The position numbers and the translations under genes were made by a program. Source: Anaerolinea thermolimosa (GTDB taxonomy: Bacteria > Chloroflexota > Anaerolineae > Anaerolineales > Anaerolineaceae). Taken from it: a DNA stretch of 64,000 nt. The stretch's first letter is position 1. Each line of letters starts with the position of its first letter. Under the pieces are notes generated by a model. The model ran no database searches, was not told the origin of the DNA, and was given only the letters and a program-made list of their open reading frames with translations. This document shows, piece after piece, positions 26,381-36,214 of this stretch. The stretch covers positions 1,156,597-1,220,596 of the forward strand of contig NZ_DF967965.1 of the NCBI RefSeq assembly GCF_001050195.2, written 5' to 3'.

Positions 26381-27895
26381 ATGAAACCATTTCGATGGGG
26401 CATTACAATTTTCCTGATGGCTCTCGCCATTCTCGCCAGGGTGATCCCTGGGCCGCGCACGATTGATGATGCGTATATAACGTTTCGATATGCCCGTAAT
26501 TTACTGAGCGGGTATGGCTTTGTATACAACCCCGGGGAGAAAGTTCTCGGTACGACCACTCCCCTTTACACCTTGTTGCTGGCTGGCATGGGAATGCTGA
26601 CCGGTGGGCAGGATGCGGATTTCTCCAGCCTGGCTCTGGCTATCAACACTGTTGCTGATGGAATTACCTGTCTTTTACTGTGGAACCTGGGGAAAAAGGC
26701 GGGTTCCTCGGGGGCAGGGCTGGCGGCGGGAATCCTCTGGGCGATTGCCCCATTTTCGGTCACTTTTGCCATTGGCGGCATGGAAACAAGCCTGGTCGTG
26801 TGTTTGCTTACCGGAGGGGTATGGGCCTTTCTGGAGCGGAGATATGCCCTTACGGGGGGGCTTGGCGCACTGGCGTTTCTGACGCGGGTGGATACCACGC
26901 TTCTCTTTGCCCCGCTGGGTTTGTTTTGGGTTATTCAGGCCCTTAGAGGAAGAGAGAAGATGCCACTCCGAGCCATTGTGGCAGCGGGCTTACCGGTAGC
27001 ATTGTGGCTTATATTTTCGATTACATTTTTTGGAAATCCCATTCCACAATCGGTTCAGGCAAAAATCCTGGCGTATCGCTTAGAACCGGGGGCCGCTTTA
27101 ATCCGTTTATTACAGCATTATGCGACCCCTTTTATGGATTACAACCTTCTGGGTTACCCGGCCAGTGTGATGGTGGGGCTATTTTTGTATCCATTTCTCG
27201 CGCTGGTTGGAACATTCACGGTTTTTCGCAGAGAGCCTCGTTTTCTCCCTTATCTCCTGTACCCATGGTTGTATTTTGTCGCCTTTGCTTTACCCAATCC
27301 CCTCATTTTCCGCTGGTATCTGACTCCTCCTCTTCCTGCATGGATTTTTCTTATTTTCTTTGGAGGTGCCAGGGTCATTTCATCTTTGAGTAAACGGCGT
27401 TGGGTCATCCTCGGCGTGGGGGCAACCCTGACGGGGCTGGCTATGGTTTCTATGTTGCTGGACTGGCGATGGCGCCCTGACCACGGCCCGGCACGACCTG
27501 CGCCAGACATGGCATATATTCAGCTGGAACTGCTCTACAAAGAGGCAGCTCAATGGGTGAAGGAGATGGCTCAGCCTGGAGATACTCTGGCAGCCGGAGA
27601 TGTTGGTGTGCTGGGGTTTGATACTAACCTGGGTATCCTTGATCTGGTGGGATTGAACTCTCCCATTGCCACTCGGTACTACCCCCTTAATTCGGATCTT
27701 TATGTGATTAACTACGCCGTCTCCCCCCAGCTTATTCTTGATACCAGGCCTGATTGGGTAGTGATCCTGGAGGTGTATGGAAGGCGTGGGCTGTTGCGTG
27801 AACCAAAATTTCTCCAGGAATATCATCTGGTGAAAACGATCGAAACGGACATGTACGGCAGTAAGGGTTTATTAATTTTTTCGAGGAAGCCTTGA
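26381..27895 (+). CDS. Polytopic GT-C-like membrane glycosyltransferase
   Basis: A 504-residue integral membrane protein with about ten to eleven hydrophobic segments from residue 7 to about 355, and a soluble C-terminal domain. The first extracytoplasmic loop has RTIDDAYITFRYARN. The acidic DD pair there matches the catalytic position of GT-C enzymes (PMT/ArnT-like) that use lipid-linked sugars. The C-terminal domain has GDTLAAGDVGVLGF, also seen in the gene at 36198, so these two are paralogues. ATG 26381 lacks a Shine-Dalgarno but a TATAAT box is 7 bases upstream. Acceptor and donor are unknown. The next gene overlaps its stop. Confidence 0.7.
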   Translation: MKPFRWGITIFLMALAILARVIPGPRTIDDAYITFRYARNLLSGYGFVYNPGEKVLGTTTPLYTLLLAGMGMLTGGQDADFSSLALAINTVADGITCLLLWNLGKKAGSSGAGLAAGILWAIAPFSVTFAIGGMETSLVVCLLTGGVWAFLERRYALTGGLGALAFLTRVDTTLLFAPLGLFWVIQALRGREKMPLRAIVAAGLPVALWLIFSITFFGNPIPQSVQAKILAYRLEPGAALIRLLQHYATPFMDYNLLGYPASVMVGLFLYPFLALVGTFTVFRREPRFLPYLLYPWLYFVAFALPNPLIFRWYLTPPLPAWIFLIFFGGARVISSLSKRRWVILGVGATLTGLAMVSMLLDWRWRPDHGPARPAPDMAYIQLELLYKEAAQWVKEMAQPGDTLAAGDVGVLGFDTNLGILDLVGLNSPIATRYYPLNSDLYVINYAVSPQLILDTRPDWVVILEVYGRRGLLREPKFLQEYHLVKTIETDMYGSKGLLIFSRKP

Positions 27896-29481
27896 AGAAA
27901 ATTATAAAATTGGAATTTCTGATCCTTACTTTTATTATCTTCGTTTCCATGGGCTGGAAAGGCTGGTTGATCTTTTCAGGGCACGTACCTTTCAATGCAG
28001 ATGAAGCGGTAGTTGGATTGATGGCCCGACATATCCTCCAAGGGGAAAGGCCCGTATTTTTTTATGGCCAGAGTTACATGGGGAGCCTGGATGCCGGACT
28101 CGTTTCGCTAGGCTTTCTCCTTTTTGGGGAACATATCTGGGTGATTCGTGCAGTGCAAAGTTTGCTCTACCTTGGTCTTCTGCTTACGACTTACTTTCTT
28201 GGAAAAGAGATGTTTTCTTCAGGTGGGGTAGGGCTGATTGCCGCGGGTTTATTGAGTATTCCAACGGTTAATATGACTTTATATACCACGGTCTCGCTTG
28301 GGGGGTATGGAGAAGCTCTGTTGCTGGGTAACTTCATATTACTGCTTACCGTCAGACTCTGGAGGCGTTTTCGGGTTGTAGAGGCTTTCTTATGGGGTGG
28401 GCTGGCTGGTTTGGGCCTTTGGGCAAACGCATTGACCATGGTCTATGTTGTACCTGCTCTGGTGTTTCTGATTGTTCATCACCGCCAAAATATTTATAAG
28501 ATGGGGAAGATGTTTCTCTGGATTGGATTGGGGGGATTGCTGGGGGCTTTTCCGTGGTGGTGGTACGCTCTGTACCATGGCTGGTATCAGCTCGTTGCGG
28601 AGTTGACCGGCTCGGCAGTTTCAGTAGAACAGGTGCCGTGGCTGGCGCGGAGTGGATTGCATCTGGTTTACTTTGTGTTACTCGGGATACCTGTGATCTT
28701 TGGGTTGCGCCCACCCTGGGCGGTGGAATGGCTGGCCTTTCCTCTGATTCCGTTCGCAGTGGCAGGGTGGGGGATTCTTCTGTTTGCATGTGCTCGTCTG
28801 GCAAGGCGTCAAACAGAAGTACAAAAGGGGTACCGACTTCTCCTGGGGGTGGGGGTGACACTAATCGTCGGCTTCGTATTCACTGCCTTTGGAGTCGATC
28901 CTTCGGGGCGGTATTTCTTGCCTCTGGCAGTTCCTCTGGCATTAATGGTAGCTACTGGAGCCTGTTATAGCCAGCTACCCCGGTGGTTAAGGAGTGCGGC
29001 GCTGATGGGCATTGTGAGCTTTCAGGTTGTCGGGAATCTGCAAACCGGTTTAACCTACCCCCCGGGATTAACCACACAATTTCATGCCCCAACCATTATT
29101 GAACATCGGTATGATGAAGAGTTAATTCAATTTCTTAAAGACCAGGGGGAGACGCGCGGGTACACTCATTACTGGGTTGCATATCCGCTGGCATTTCAAT
29201 CATCTGAGAGCCTTCTGTTCGTTCCACGTTTGCCTTATCATACCGATCTACGGTATACCAGTCGAGATAATCGGTATGCTCCTTATGACGATCTCGTAAA
29301 GTCCAGCCTGCGGGTTGCATATATTACCACGAATAACCCTGCTCTTGACAGGCTGATCACGGATGGTTTTCAGAGGTTGGGGATCACCTGGAAGGAAAAG
29401 ACCATTGGTGACTATCACATTTTTTATGCCCTCTCCCAGAAGGTAGCCCCTGAAGAACTTGGTATTGGTGAAAAACCTTGA
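27892..29481 (+). CDS. Polytopic GT-C-like membrane protein
   Basis: A 529-residue membrane protein with roughly ten to twelve membrane segments and a C-terminal soluble part of about 130 residues. The first loop after segment one reads FNADEAVVGLMARHIL, followed by YGQSYMGSLDAG. The acidic pair and the tyrosine-rich motif are recurrent in hypothetical glycosyltransferases of the PMT superfamily. The start is TTG 27892, overlapping the previous TGA and preceded by GAGGAAG, so translation is coupled. No cytoplasmic catalytic domain is visible. The function is inferred only from topology and neighbourhood. Confidence 0.65.
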   Translation: MKKIIKLEFLILTFIIFVSMGWKGWLIFSGHVPFNADEAVVGLMARHILQGERPVFFYGQSYMGSLDAGLVSLGFLLFGEHIWVIRAVQSLLYLGLLLTTYFLGKEMFSSGGVGLIAAGLLSIPTVNMTLYTTVSLGGYGEALLLGNFILLLTVRLWRRFRVVEAFLWGGLAGLGLWANALTMVYVVPALVFLIVHHRQNIYKMGKMFLWIGLGGLLGAFPWWWYALYHGWYQLVAELTGSAVSVEQVPWLARSGLHLVYFVLLGIPVIFGLRPPWAVEWLAFPLIPFAVAGWGILLFACARLARRQTEVQKGYRLLLGVGVTLIVGFVFTAFGVDPSGRYFLPLAVPLALMVATGACYSQLPRWLRSAALMGIVSFQVVGNLQTGLTYPPGLTTQFHAPTIIEHRYDEELIQFLKDQGETRGYTHYWVAYPLAFQSSESLLFVPRLPYHTDLRYTSRDNRYAPYDDLVKSSLRVAYITTNNPALDRLITDGFQRLGITWKEKTIGDYHIFYALSQKVAPEELGIGEKP

Positions 29482-31007
29482 TGTACCGATGGAGATCGCT
29501 TCTGATGTTAAAAATGCTCATGCCTAATCTCAGGCTGGTGTTCTGGGTTGCTCTGTTTTGGGGGGTGCTGGCTCTTGGCCCGACGATGATGAATGTGGAT
29601 GGAGACCTGGGCCGGCATCTTACGATTGGGGAGTATATCATCGCAACCCGGAGCATTCCTACAACTGATCTTTTCTCTCACACCATGACTGGCCAGGAAT
29701 TAACCCCTCATGAATGGATGGCTCAAATTTCCTTTGCTCTTGCTTATCGCTGGATGGGGCTAAACGGAGTGGTTTTATTGACTGCCATAGTGATTGCCAC
29801 TGCTTTCACCCTGGTTTTCCAGGCCTGCATTCGTGCGAGCCAGAGCCTGATTGTGGGGCTGTTTTGTGCGTTGCTGGCGATTGGGGCGGCCAGCCTTCAC
29901 TGGTTGACCCGCCCGCATATTTTTACTTTTTTATTTCTGGTGATCTGGGTTCGATTACTGGATCAGATTCGTCATGGGAAGTGGCAGGTCTGGGTGGCCA
30001 TGCCGTTTGTGATGGGGATGTGGGCCAATTTCCATGGGGCATTTGTGGCAGGGTTTGCTGTATGGGTGTTGTTCCTGGCTGGCCAGATCTGGGAACGCTG
30101 GATTGAAGGATCACTGGAAATACAGGGATCATCGATATGGAGGATGGCTCTCGGAGGGTTGATTTCTTTCCTTGCAACCCTGATCAACCCGGTGGGTTTC
30201 CGTTTATGGAGCACCAGTCTTGGCTATGTGAGTAATGCCTATCTTGTTGGGCATACTGCGGAATATTTATCTCCCGATTTTCATCATCCCAGTACCTGGC
30301 CGTTTCTATTAATGATTGGTCTGGCCCTTCTGACCTTTGGATTGCTGGAAAAACGTCTCAGAGCGCCAGAGATTTTTTTGGTATGTGGATGGTTGGTTAT
30401 GGGGTTATATAGCCAGAGAAATATACCTCTGAGCGCTATAATCGTCGCTCCAGTACTGGCCATAGCGATTCAAAAACTGGTGGACGGTTTACGTCCGGGA
30501 TTGCAGGTGGCAGAAGGCTTGCGGCTTATCGATGATCGGTGGCTTGTTATTGAAAAGCAGTTCGGGGGGTGGCTCTGGGCTGGAGTGGTGGTAGTGCTGG
30601 CAGGTTTAGCATTGAATCAAGGGATTCGGCTCGATTTTAACAGGCAGGGTAATACGTTCGATGCCCGGGTATTTCCTGTGGCCGCACTGGACTGGGTAGA
30701 AGAAAATCCGCAATCGGGGAAGATATTTAATTATTTTCCATGGGGGGGATACCTTCTGTATCGTGCATGGCCAGGGATTACTGTTTTTATTGATGGTCAG
30801 ACGGATTTCTACGGCGAGACTTTGAGCCGGGAATATGAACAAGTCCTTACTCTTGATGAAGGCTGGCAGGAAATTCTGGCCCGTTATGACGTTCAATGGG
30901 TGCTTATGCCCACGGAATCGGCGCTGGTCAGGGAGTTAAGGGTGACCTCTGGCTGGAAAGAAGTTTATCGGGACAATGTTGCGGTGATATTACACCGGCT
31001 GCCTTAA
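29481..31007 (+). CDS. Polytopic membrane protein, GT-C-like, 508 residues
   Basis: A membrane protein with about ten hydrophobic segments and a C-terminal extracytoplasmic domain (about 390-508). The first loop has NVDGDLGRHLTIGEYI and later LTPHEWMAQISFALAY. The DGD/His arrangement and length are typical of a family of uncharacterised bacterial GT-C-like proteins. The C-terminal part ends with PWGGYLLYRAWPGITVFIDG and YDVQWVLMP. The start is uncertain: ATG 29481 overlaps the previous stop, while ATG 29505 has a GGAG upstream. It overlaps the convergent nitrilase gene by 4 bases at its 3' end. Confidence 0.6.
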   Translation: MYRWRSLLMLKMLMPNLRLVFWVALFWGVLALGPTMMNVDGDLGRHLTIGEYIIATRSIPTTDLFSHTMTGQELTPHEWMAQISFALAYRWMGLNGVVLLTAIVIATAFTLVFQACIRASQSLIVGLFCALLAIGAASLHWLTRPHIFTFLFLVIWVRLLDQIRHGKWQVWVAMPFVMGMWANFHGAFVAGFAVWVLFLAGQIWERWIEGSLEIQGSSIWRMALGGLISFLATLINPVGFRLWSTSLGYVSNAYLVGHTAEYLSPDFHHPSTWPFLLMIGLALLTFGLLEKRLRAPEIFLVCGWLVMGLYSQRNIPLSAIIVAPVLAIAIQKLVDGLRPGLQVAEGLRLIDDRWLVIEKQFGGWLWAGVVVVLAGLALNQGIRLDFNRQGNTFDARVFPVAALDWVEENPQSGKIFNYFPWGGYLLYRAWPGITVFIDGQTDFYGETLSREYEQVLTLDEGWQEILARYDVQWVLMPTESALVRELRVTSGWKEVYRDNVAVILHRLP

Positions 31008-31795
31008 GAGCTCAACGGATAAATATCCGGGCGGCGATCCTGGAAAATCGGCAGGAAATTTCGCGCCCTAGAGATTTGGTCGATATCTACGGTCACAGTC
31101 AGGAGTTCTTCATCCCTGGAGCTGGCTTCGGCCAGGGTTTCACCCCAGGGTGAGATCACCATACTGCAACCACCAAACTCATCTCGAGTGGCCGGACCGA
31201 TACAGTTGACTGCAAACAGGAAACTCAGGTTTTCAATGGCGCGGGCATGGGTGAGAATTTTCCAATGGTGAATCCGCTTTGCAGGCCATTCTGCGCTCAG
31301 AAAGAAAAAATCAGCCCCCTGAAGGGCATAAGAACGGAACAATTCCGGGAAGCGGAGATCATAACAGATGGCCAACCCGGCTTTTCCCCACAGGGTAGAA
31401 GCCATTTGCAGGCTGTTGCCGGGTTGAAGCCAGCGGTGCTCATCCATAAGGCGGAACAGGTGAATTTTGCGGTATCGAATGGGGTCTGCATGTTGCGGAT
31501 CGAGCCAGAGGAAGGAATTGAAAATTCCAGTAGGTGAGTTTTCCAGAAGTGAACCACCGATACAGAGGTTAAACTGCCTGGTCAGTCGGCTTAACTCAGT
31601 GAGTATTTGGGGTGTCTGAGCGGCATGGCGTGAGGCGTTTTCCAGATCGTATCCGCTGCTCCAACACTCTGGAAGAAGAATGATCTGACTGCCTTGCCTG
31701 GCGGCCTCTTCAATGGCGCTGAGTGCTTTTTGCAAATTGAGAGCCACTTTTCCAGGGGTAATATAAAGCTGAGCCAGCGAGAGGGTTAAATTCAT
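31004..31795 (-). CDS. Carbon-nitrogen hydrolase (nitrilase/omega-amidase family)
   Basis: A 263-residue cytoplasmic hydrolase. The catalytic triad is E43 (LPECWSSGY), K110 (YRKIHLF) and C144 (AICYDLRFPE), each in family context. The motif after the cysteine, YDLRFPELFR, is that of the Nit2/omega-amidase branch, which hydrolyses alpha-keto amides from transamination. Deaminated glutathione is also a known target in that branch. It is alone on the minus strand in a run of membrane glycosyltransferase-like genes, facing the 3' end of one and divergent from the next. The link with them is probably accidental. Confidence 0.85.
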   Translation of the reverse strand: MNLTLSLAQLYITPGKVALNLQKALSAIEEAARQGSQIILLPECWSSGYDLENASRHAAQTPQILTELSRLTRQFNLCIGGSLLENSPTGIFNSFLWLDPQHADPIRYRKIHLFRLMDEHRWLQPGNSLQMASTLWGKAGLAICYDLRFPELFRSYALQGADFFFLSAEWPAKRIHHWKILTHARAIENLSFLFAVNCIGPATRDEFGGCSMVISPWGETLAEASSRDEELLTVTVDIDQISRARNFLPIFQDRRPDIYPLSS

Positions 31796-31903
31796 TTAAA
31801 TCCCTTTCCATGAAAAGACTTCTGGCTGATCTTTCCTGATATAAAATAAGGCTGGAAACTCATTCATTGAATCGGTATCTTTTTTTACCAGGGAGGTCAA
31901 CCC

Positions 31904-33148
31904 TTGAAACCAAGGCGTACTCATTGGGCTTTACCCTATCTGTTATTCGTTCTTGGGCTGGTGGTTATAGCAGGTATCACCTGGGGAAATTATAACTATA
32001 CACGGAAGAATCCGGGGGGAAATGATTTTCTCGTTCACTGGATGGGTAGCAGGGCGCTTCTGGAAGAAGGGATCAGCCCCTACAGTGATGAAGTGGCAGT
32101 ACGTATTCAGACTTTTGCGTACGGGAGGCCGGCCCGGCCAGGAGAGCATGAACTGCGTGTAGCCTATCCTTTATATTCGGTGTTCTTTTTTATTCCATTT
32201 GCCCTCATTAAACAATTTGAGCTGGCCCGGGCCGTCTGGATGACCCTTCTCGAAATGGGGTTGGTGGGGTTGGTCATTCTTTCTTTTCGTCTTTTTCGCT
32301 GGCGCCCTTCGTTGTGGATGACGACGGTTTTGATTCTGTTTTCTCTATTCTGGTATCACGGCCTCAGACCGTTGATCAATGGGAATGCGGTGATTCTTGT
32401 GGCGGTCTTGTTATGGGGGGGACTGCTGGCTTTGCGTAATGGTGCCGACGAGTTTGCCGGGGTACTTTTTGCCTTTTCAACCATTAAACCTCAGGTTGTG
32501 GTGGTCATTCTGGTATGGATTATTGCCTGGGCGCTGGTGCAACGGCGGTTGCGAATGTTAATCTGGTTCTTTGCCACACTTTTTCTCCTGGTAGCCGGGG
32601 CAGCTCTTATCTTGCCAGACTGGCTGATCCAGAATCTTCGAGAGGTGATACGCTACCCATCTTATAATCCACCGGGAACGCCGGGGGCAGCATTTCAAGC
32701 CTGGTGGCCTATCTTTGGTCAGCGACTGGGGTGGTTATTAACTGTTCTGGTTGCACTGATTCTTCTGGTTGAATGGTGGGCCGCGCGTAAGGCGGAGATG
32801 CGTGGGTTCCTCTGGACCGTTGGCCTGACTCTTACCGCCAGTCAATGGGTTGGAATTCAAACCGATCCCGGTAACTTTGTGATTCTTTTCCCGGTGCTCA
32901 TCATGTGCCTGGGGCTGCTGGATGAACGCTGGCGAGGTCGAGGTAACTGGTTTATTTTATTCCTTTTGTTTATCCTTTTGGTTGGCCTTTGGGCGATATT
33001 CTTAACCACGGTTGAGCACGGGGATCAACCGATCCAGAGCCCAATCATGTTTTTCCCTCTGCCAGCTTTCCTTCTGCTCTTGCTATACTGGGTACGCTGG
33101 TGGGCGGTTCAGCTACGGCGTCCATGGCTTGAGCAAATAGACTTATGA
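31904..33148 (+). CDS. GT87-like (DUF2029) membrane glycosyltransferase
   Basis: A 414-residue multi-pass protein with about ten membrane segments, resembling the DUF2029/GT87 family of polyprenyl-phosphate-mannose-dependent mannosyltransferases. Family-like features are the first-loop NPGGNDFLVHWMGSRALLEEG with YSDE, and LRPLINGNAVILVAVLL in a later membrane segment. GT87 enzymes (for example mycobacterial PimE) add mannose outside the membrane. The TTG 31904 start is decided by GGGAGGT 7 bases upstream. It begins a second rightward run of four overlapping membrane genes. Donor and acceptor are unknown. Confidence 0.7.
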   Translation: MKPRRTHWALPYLLFVLGLVVIAGITWGNYNYTRKNPGGNDFLVHWMGSRALLEEGISPYSDEVAVRIQTFAYGRPARPGEHELRVAYPLYSVFFFIPFALIKQFELARAVWMTLLEMGLVGLVILSFRLFRWRPSLWMTTVLILFSLFWYHGLRPLINGNAVILVAVLLWGGLLALRNGADEFAGVLFAFSTIKPQVVVVILVWIIAWALVQRRLRMLIWFFATLFLLVAGAALILPDWLIQNLREVIRYPSYNPPGTPGAAFQAWWPIFGQRLGWLLTVLVALILLVEWWAARKAEMRGFLWTVGLTLTASQWVGIQTDPGNFVILFPVLIMCLGLLDERWRGRGNWFILFLLFILLVGLWAIFLTTVEHGDQPIQSPIMFFPLPAFLLLLLYWVRWWAVQLRRPWLEQIDL

Positions 33149-34656
33149 TCCCATTGCGTGCCTTCCGTTCACTTGCCTGGCCCAGGTGGATGCCCTTAAC
33201 CTTCATCCTGGTGGGTGGTTTATTAATCCGATTGGTCAATATACAATCCCGGGGAATCCAATATGACGATGCCTTCAGTATCTTTTTAGCTCAGCGTAAT
33301 CTCGGTGAGATTATCCAGGGCACCGCCGCAGACACCATGCCCCCTTTGTATTATTTTCTTCTCCATTTCTGGATGAGAATGGGGCAGTCGACTGGTTTCC
33401 TGCGAATTTTAAGCGTAGTTTTATCGATGGGAGGAGTGGTGCTGGTGTATTGTTGGGTCGCGGAAATGACCAATGAAAGCTCAGCGCTTTGGGCGGCCTT
33501 GCTGATGGCTATCTCTCCCTTTCAATATTATCATGCCCAGGATCTTCGGAATTACGCTCTCCTGCAGTGTGCACAGCTTGGTTACTTCTTTTTCTTTTAT
33601 CGAATCCTTCGGGACGACAACCTGTTTCCTCGAAAGAGAGCCATTGCGTGGGTGGGGCTGGTGTTGTTTGGGGTGGTGGCCATGTACACGCATAATGTGG
33701 CCGGTATTGGTTTGATCCTGCCTGATTTGTTCCTGATTTTGAAACGAAAGTGGAAAACCCTGATTAAATTGGTCCTTGCCCAGGGTGTGATTGCTCTGGC
33801 TGCTCTGCCCTGGTTGCTGTATGTCCCCGGGCAGGTGGCAAAAATTCAGGCCGCCTGGTGGCAGGGGCGCCCTGGCCTGGTTGAATGGATCCAAATTCCG
33901 GTGATATGGGTGACGGGGCTGCCTCTTCAAGGCTTCTGGCTGGCCTTGGGGGTGTTTTTGGGATTAGAAACGCTGGCGTTGGTGACCTTTGCCTGGGTTC
34001 GAAACCGCGTCAGTGAGGATGGACTTGATTTTCTGGCTTTTATCTGTTGTGGTCTTCCGCTTATATTGTTTGTCCTGTCTTATTTCGTTAAACCTATCTT
34101 TATCCCACGGGCGTTCATTGTAGCTCACAGTGCGTTCCTCGCATTAAGCGGCTGGGTTATCTCTCATCAGTGGAAGCAAGGGGTGGGAAAGTTGATCCTG
34201 GGCGGGTTTCTTTTGGGCGCTATAATAGGTATCCCGAACCAGGCATTCTTTGATCAGTTTCCACGTTCCCCTTTCCAGCAGGCGGCAACAGACTTATCCG
34301 CTGAGATCGGAGAGGGTGAAGTGGTGGTTCACGATAATAAGTTGAGTTATTTCCCTTTTCGTTTTTATGCACCTTCTCTCCCGCAGGAATTTATTGAAGA
34401 TATTCCCGGCAGTGGAAATGACACTTTTGCACCGGGTTCGCAGTTAGCGATGGGAATTTTTCCAAAGCCAGACCTCGAAAGTGCGATTGGAAATTGTAGA
34501 AGAGTTTATTTTATTGTATTTACGCAGACAATTCAGGAATATCGAGATTTGGGTGAAGCGGAGCATCCATCCCTTCTCTGGCTGAGGAGCCGATATCGCC
34601 AGGTTGCGCATCGCTTCTACAACGACCTGGAGGTGTATGTCTTTGAGAAACCGTAA
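33145..34656 (+). CDS. GT39/ArnT-like membrane glycosyltransferase
   Basis: A 503-residue polytopic protein. The first loop QSRGIQYDDAFSIFLAQ followed by DTMPPLYYFLLHFWM closely resembles bacterial PMT-family (GT39 / PF13231-like) enzymes, in which the acidic pair is catalytic and the PPLYY motif lies at the membrane interface. HAQDLRNYALL near 130 is another family block. Such enzymes use polyprenyl-phosphate sugars and add them to proteins, lipid A or glycans outside the membrane. ATG 33145 overlaps the previous TGA. The substrate cannot be read from sequence. Confidence 0.75.
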   Translation: MIPLRAFRSLAWPRWMPLTFILVGGLLIRLVNIQSRGIQYDDAFSIFLAQRNLGEIIQGTAADTMPPLYYFLLHFWMRMGQSTGFLRILSVVLSMGGVVLVYCWVAEMTNESSALWAALLMAISPFQYYHAQDLRNYALLQCAQLGYFFFFYRILRDDNLFPRKRAIAWVGLVLFGVVAMYTHNVAGIGLILPDLFLILKRKWKTLIKLVLAQGVIALAALPWLLYVPGQVAKIQAAWWQGRPGLVEWIQIPVIWVTGLPLQGFWLALGVFLGLETLALVTFAWVRNRVSEDGLDFLAFICCGLPLILFVLSYFVKPIFIPRAFIVAHSAFLALSGWVISHQWKQGVGKLILGGFLLGAIIGIPNQAFFDQFPRSPFQQAATDLSAEIGEGEVVVHDNKLSYFPFRFYAPSLPQEFIEDIPGSGNDTFAPGSQLAMGIFPKPDLESAIGNCRRVYFIVFTQTIQEYRDLGEAEHPSLLWLRSRYRQVAHRFYNDLEVYVFEKP

Positions 34657-36214
34657 GCTCTTCTACGGGGCTTTCTTTCTTGTGGCGTTGCTTCTGGTGA
34701 CGGTGGGGGGAGGCATGCAAAAAGCACCGGGATACATGGACGCCGAATATTATTATGCAATGAGCGTCAGACTAGCCGAAGGTAAGGGAATGACTCAGCC
34801 GTTCCTCTGGAACTATCTGGACGATCCACCAAGCCTGATCGCTCCTTCTCATACCTTTTGGATGCCACTAACCTCTTTAGTAGCTGTTCCGGGATTCTGG
34901 CTTTTTCGTTCATTTACCGGCGCACGGTTGATTTTCTGGCTCTTATCTGCCCTGGTCCCTCCGCTGACGGTGTGGTTTGGATATCGTTTCCATGGGGATT
35001 GGGAGCTGGCAGTAACCGGAGGGGCTCTGGCGCTCTTCCCGGTATTTTATGGAGTCTATTTACCTGTGACCGACTCTTTTGCGCTGTATATGCTCCTGGG
35101 AATGGCTTTTTTCGTAATGACTGGCTGGCCAGCAGGGAAAATTGAAATGCAGGCTGCAGGGTTAGGGGTGGTTACAGGGTTGATGTATATGACGCGTCCG
35201 GATGGTCTCCTCTGGCTGGTTATTGCTCTTTGCTGGCTGGGGTGGAAAGTCTGGAATGAATCGGAACAAAGGGTGAAGTCCCTTTTGGCTGTGGGGGTGC
35301 TCTGTATATTGGGGTTTCTGTTCGTTGGATCGTTCTGGTTTGCCCGTAATCTGATGGTATTTCATCGCTTACTACCGCCAGGGAGTGGACGGGCTCTGTG
35401 GTTAACCCGTTATGAAGACCTTTTCCTTTACCCGGCTCAAGATCTGACTTTCGCACGGTGGTTGAGTGGGGGATGGGAACGGATTGGTTCGGGAATCTGG
35501 CAGGCAGTGGTAACAAATTTCCAGACTGCGGTGGCTGTTCAGGGAAGCATTGCATTGTTCCCGTTCATTGGGGTGGGAATGGCTACTTGCTGGAAGCGTA
35601 GTGTCGTTAAAGTGGGTTTATTACTCTGGGCTGGTATCTTCTTGATGTTCAGCCTGGTATTTCCATATCAGGGGGTTAATGGATCCTTCTTTCATGCCGG
35701 TGCGGGCGTACAGCCTTTTTTGTGGGTCATGGCATCGGTGGGAATCCAAAGAACGGTAATGGTCGTGTCCGGGTGGCGCCACTGGCAGCGGGGGCATCAG
35801 GTGCAGGTGTTTCTGGAGGTGCTGCTGGTGCTGGTATGTGTCTTTCTTACGGCAGGGCTTTTTTTGCAAAAAATCCATGGAGGGAAAACGGGTATTCCAT
35901 GGGGAGGAGGCACAGAGGCTTATTCACAAATTGAGATGGTGCTGGAAAGGCTGGGCATTTCTCCCTGTGAGCCGGTGATGGTGAATAATCCACCAGGATA
36001 TTATCTGGCCACGGGGCGAGCCGCGGTCGTTATTCCCTTTGGTGATGAGACCACAGTACGGGCGGCCTCCGAGAGGTATGGGGTGAAGTACCTGATTTTG
36101 GACCAGAATAATTCGGGCCACCTGCCTGATCTGTATTTCCACCCGGGTATATCCAGAGGGTTTAAATTTCTTATGCGATTTGGAGACGCGCGGATTTATG
36201 AAATTCTTCCGTAG
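34637..36214 (+). CDS. Polytopic GT-C-like membrane protein, 525 residues
   Basis: A membrane protein with about eleven hydrophobic segments. The first loop reads APGYMDAEYYYAMSVRLAEG then WNYLDDPPSL, with acidic residues where GT-C enzymes place the catalytic Asp, and PSHTFWMPLTSL follows. The C-terminal soluble part (about 420-525) contains NNPPGYYLATGRAAVVIPFG and YGVKYLILDQNN. ATG 34637 with GGAGG just upstream was chosen; the spacing is short (3 bases). It overlaps its upstream neighbour by 20 bases and its downstream one by 17 bases. Function inferred from architecture only. Confidence 0.65.
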   Translation: MSLRNRKLFYGAFFLVALLLVTVGGGMQKAPGYMDAEYYYAMSVRLAEGKGMTQPFLWNYLDDPPSLIAPSHTFWMPLTSLVAVPGFWLFRSFTGARLIFWLLSALVPPLTVWFGYRFHGDWELAVTGGALALFPVFYGVYLPVTDSFALYMLLGMAFFVMTGWPAGKIEMQAAGLGVVTGLMYMTRPDGLLWLVIALCWLGWKVWNESEQRVKSLLAVGVLCILGFLFVGSFWFARNLMVFHRLLPPGSGRALWLTRYEDLFLYPAQDLTFARWLSGGWERIGSGIWQAVVTNFQTAVAVQGSIALFPFIGVGMATCWKRSVVKVGLLLWAGIFLMFSLVFPYQGVNGSFFHAGAGVQPFLWVMASVGIQRTVMVVSGWRHWQRGHQVQVFLEVLLVLVCVFLTAGLFLQKIHGGKTGIPWGGGTEAYSQIEMVLERLGISPCEPVMVNNPPGYYLATGRAAVVIPFGDETTVRAASERYGVKYLILDQNNSGHLPDLYFHPGISRGFKFLMRFGDARIYEILP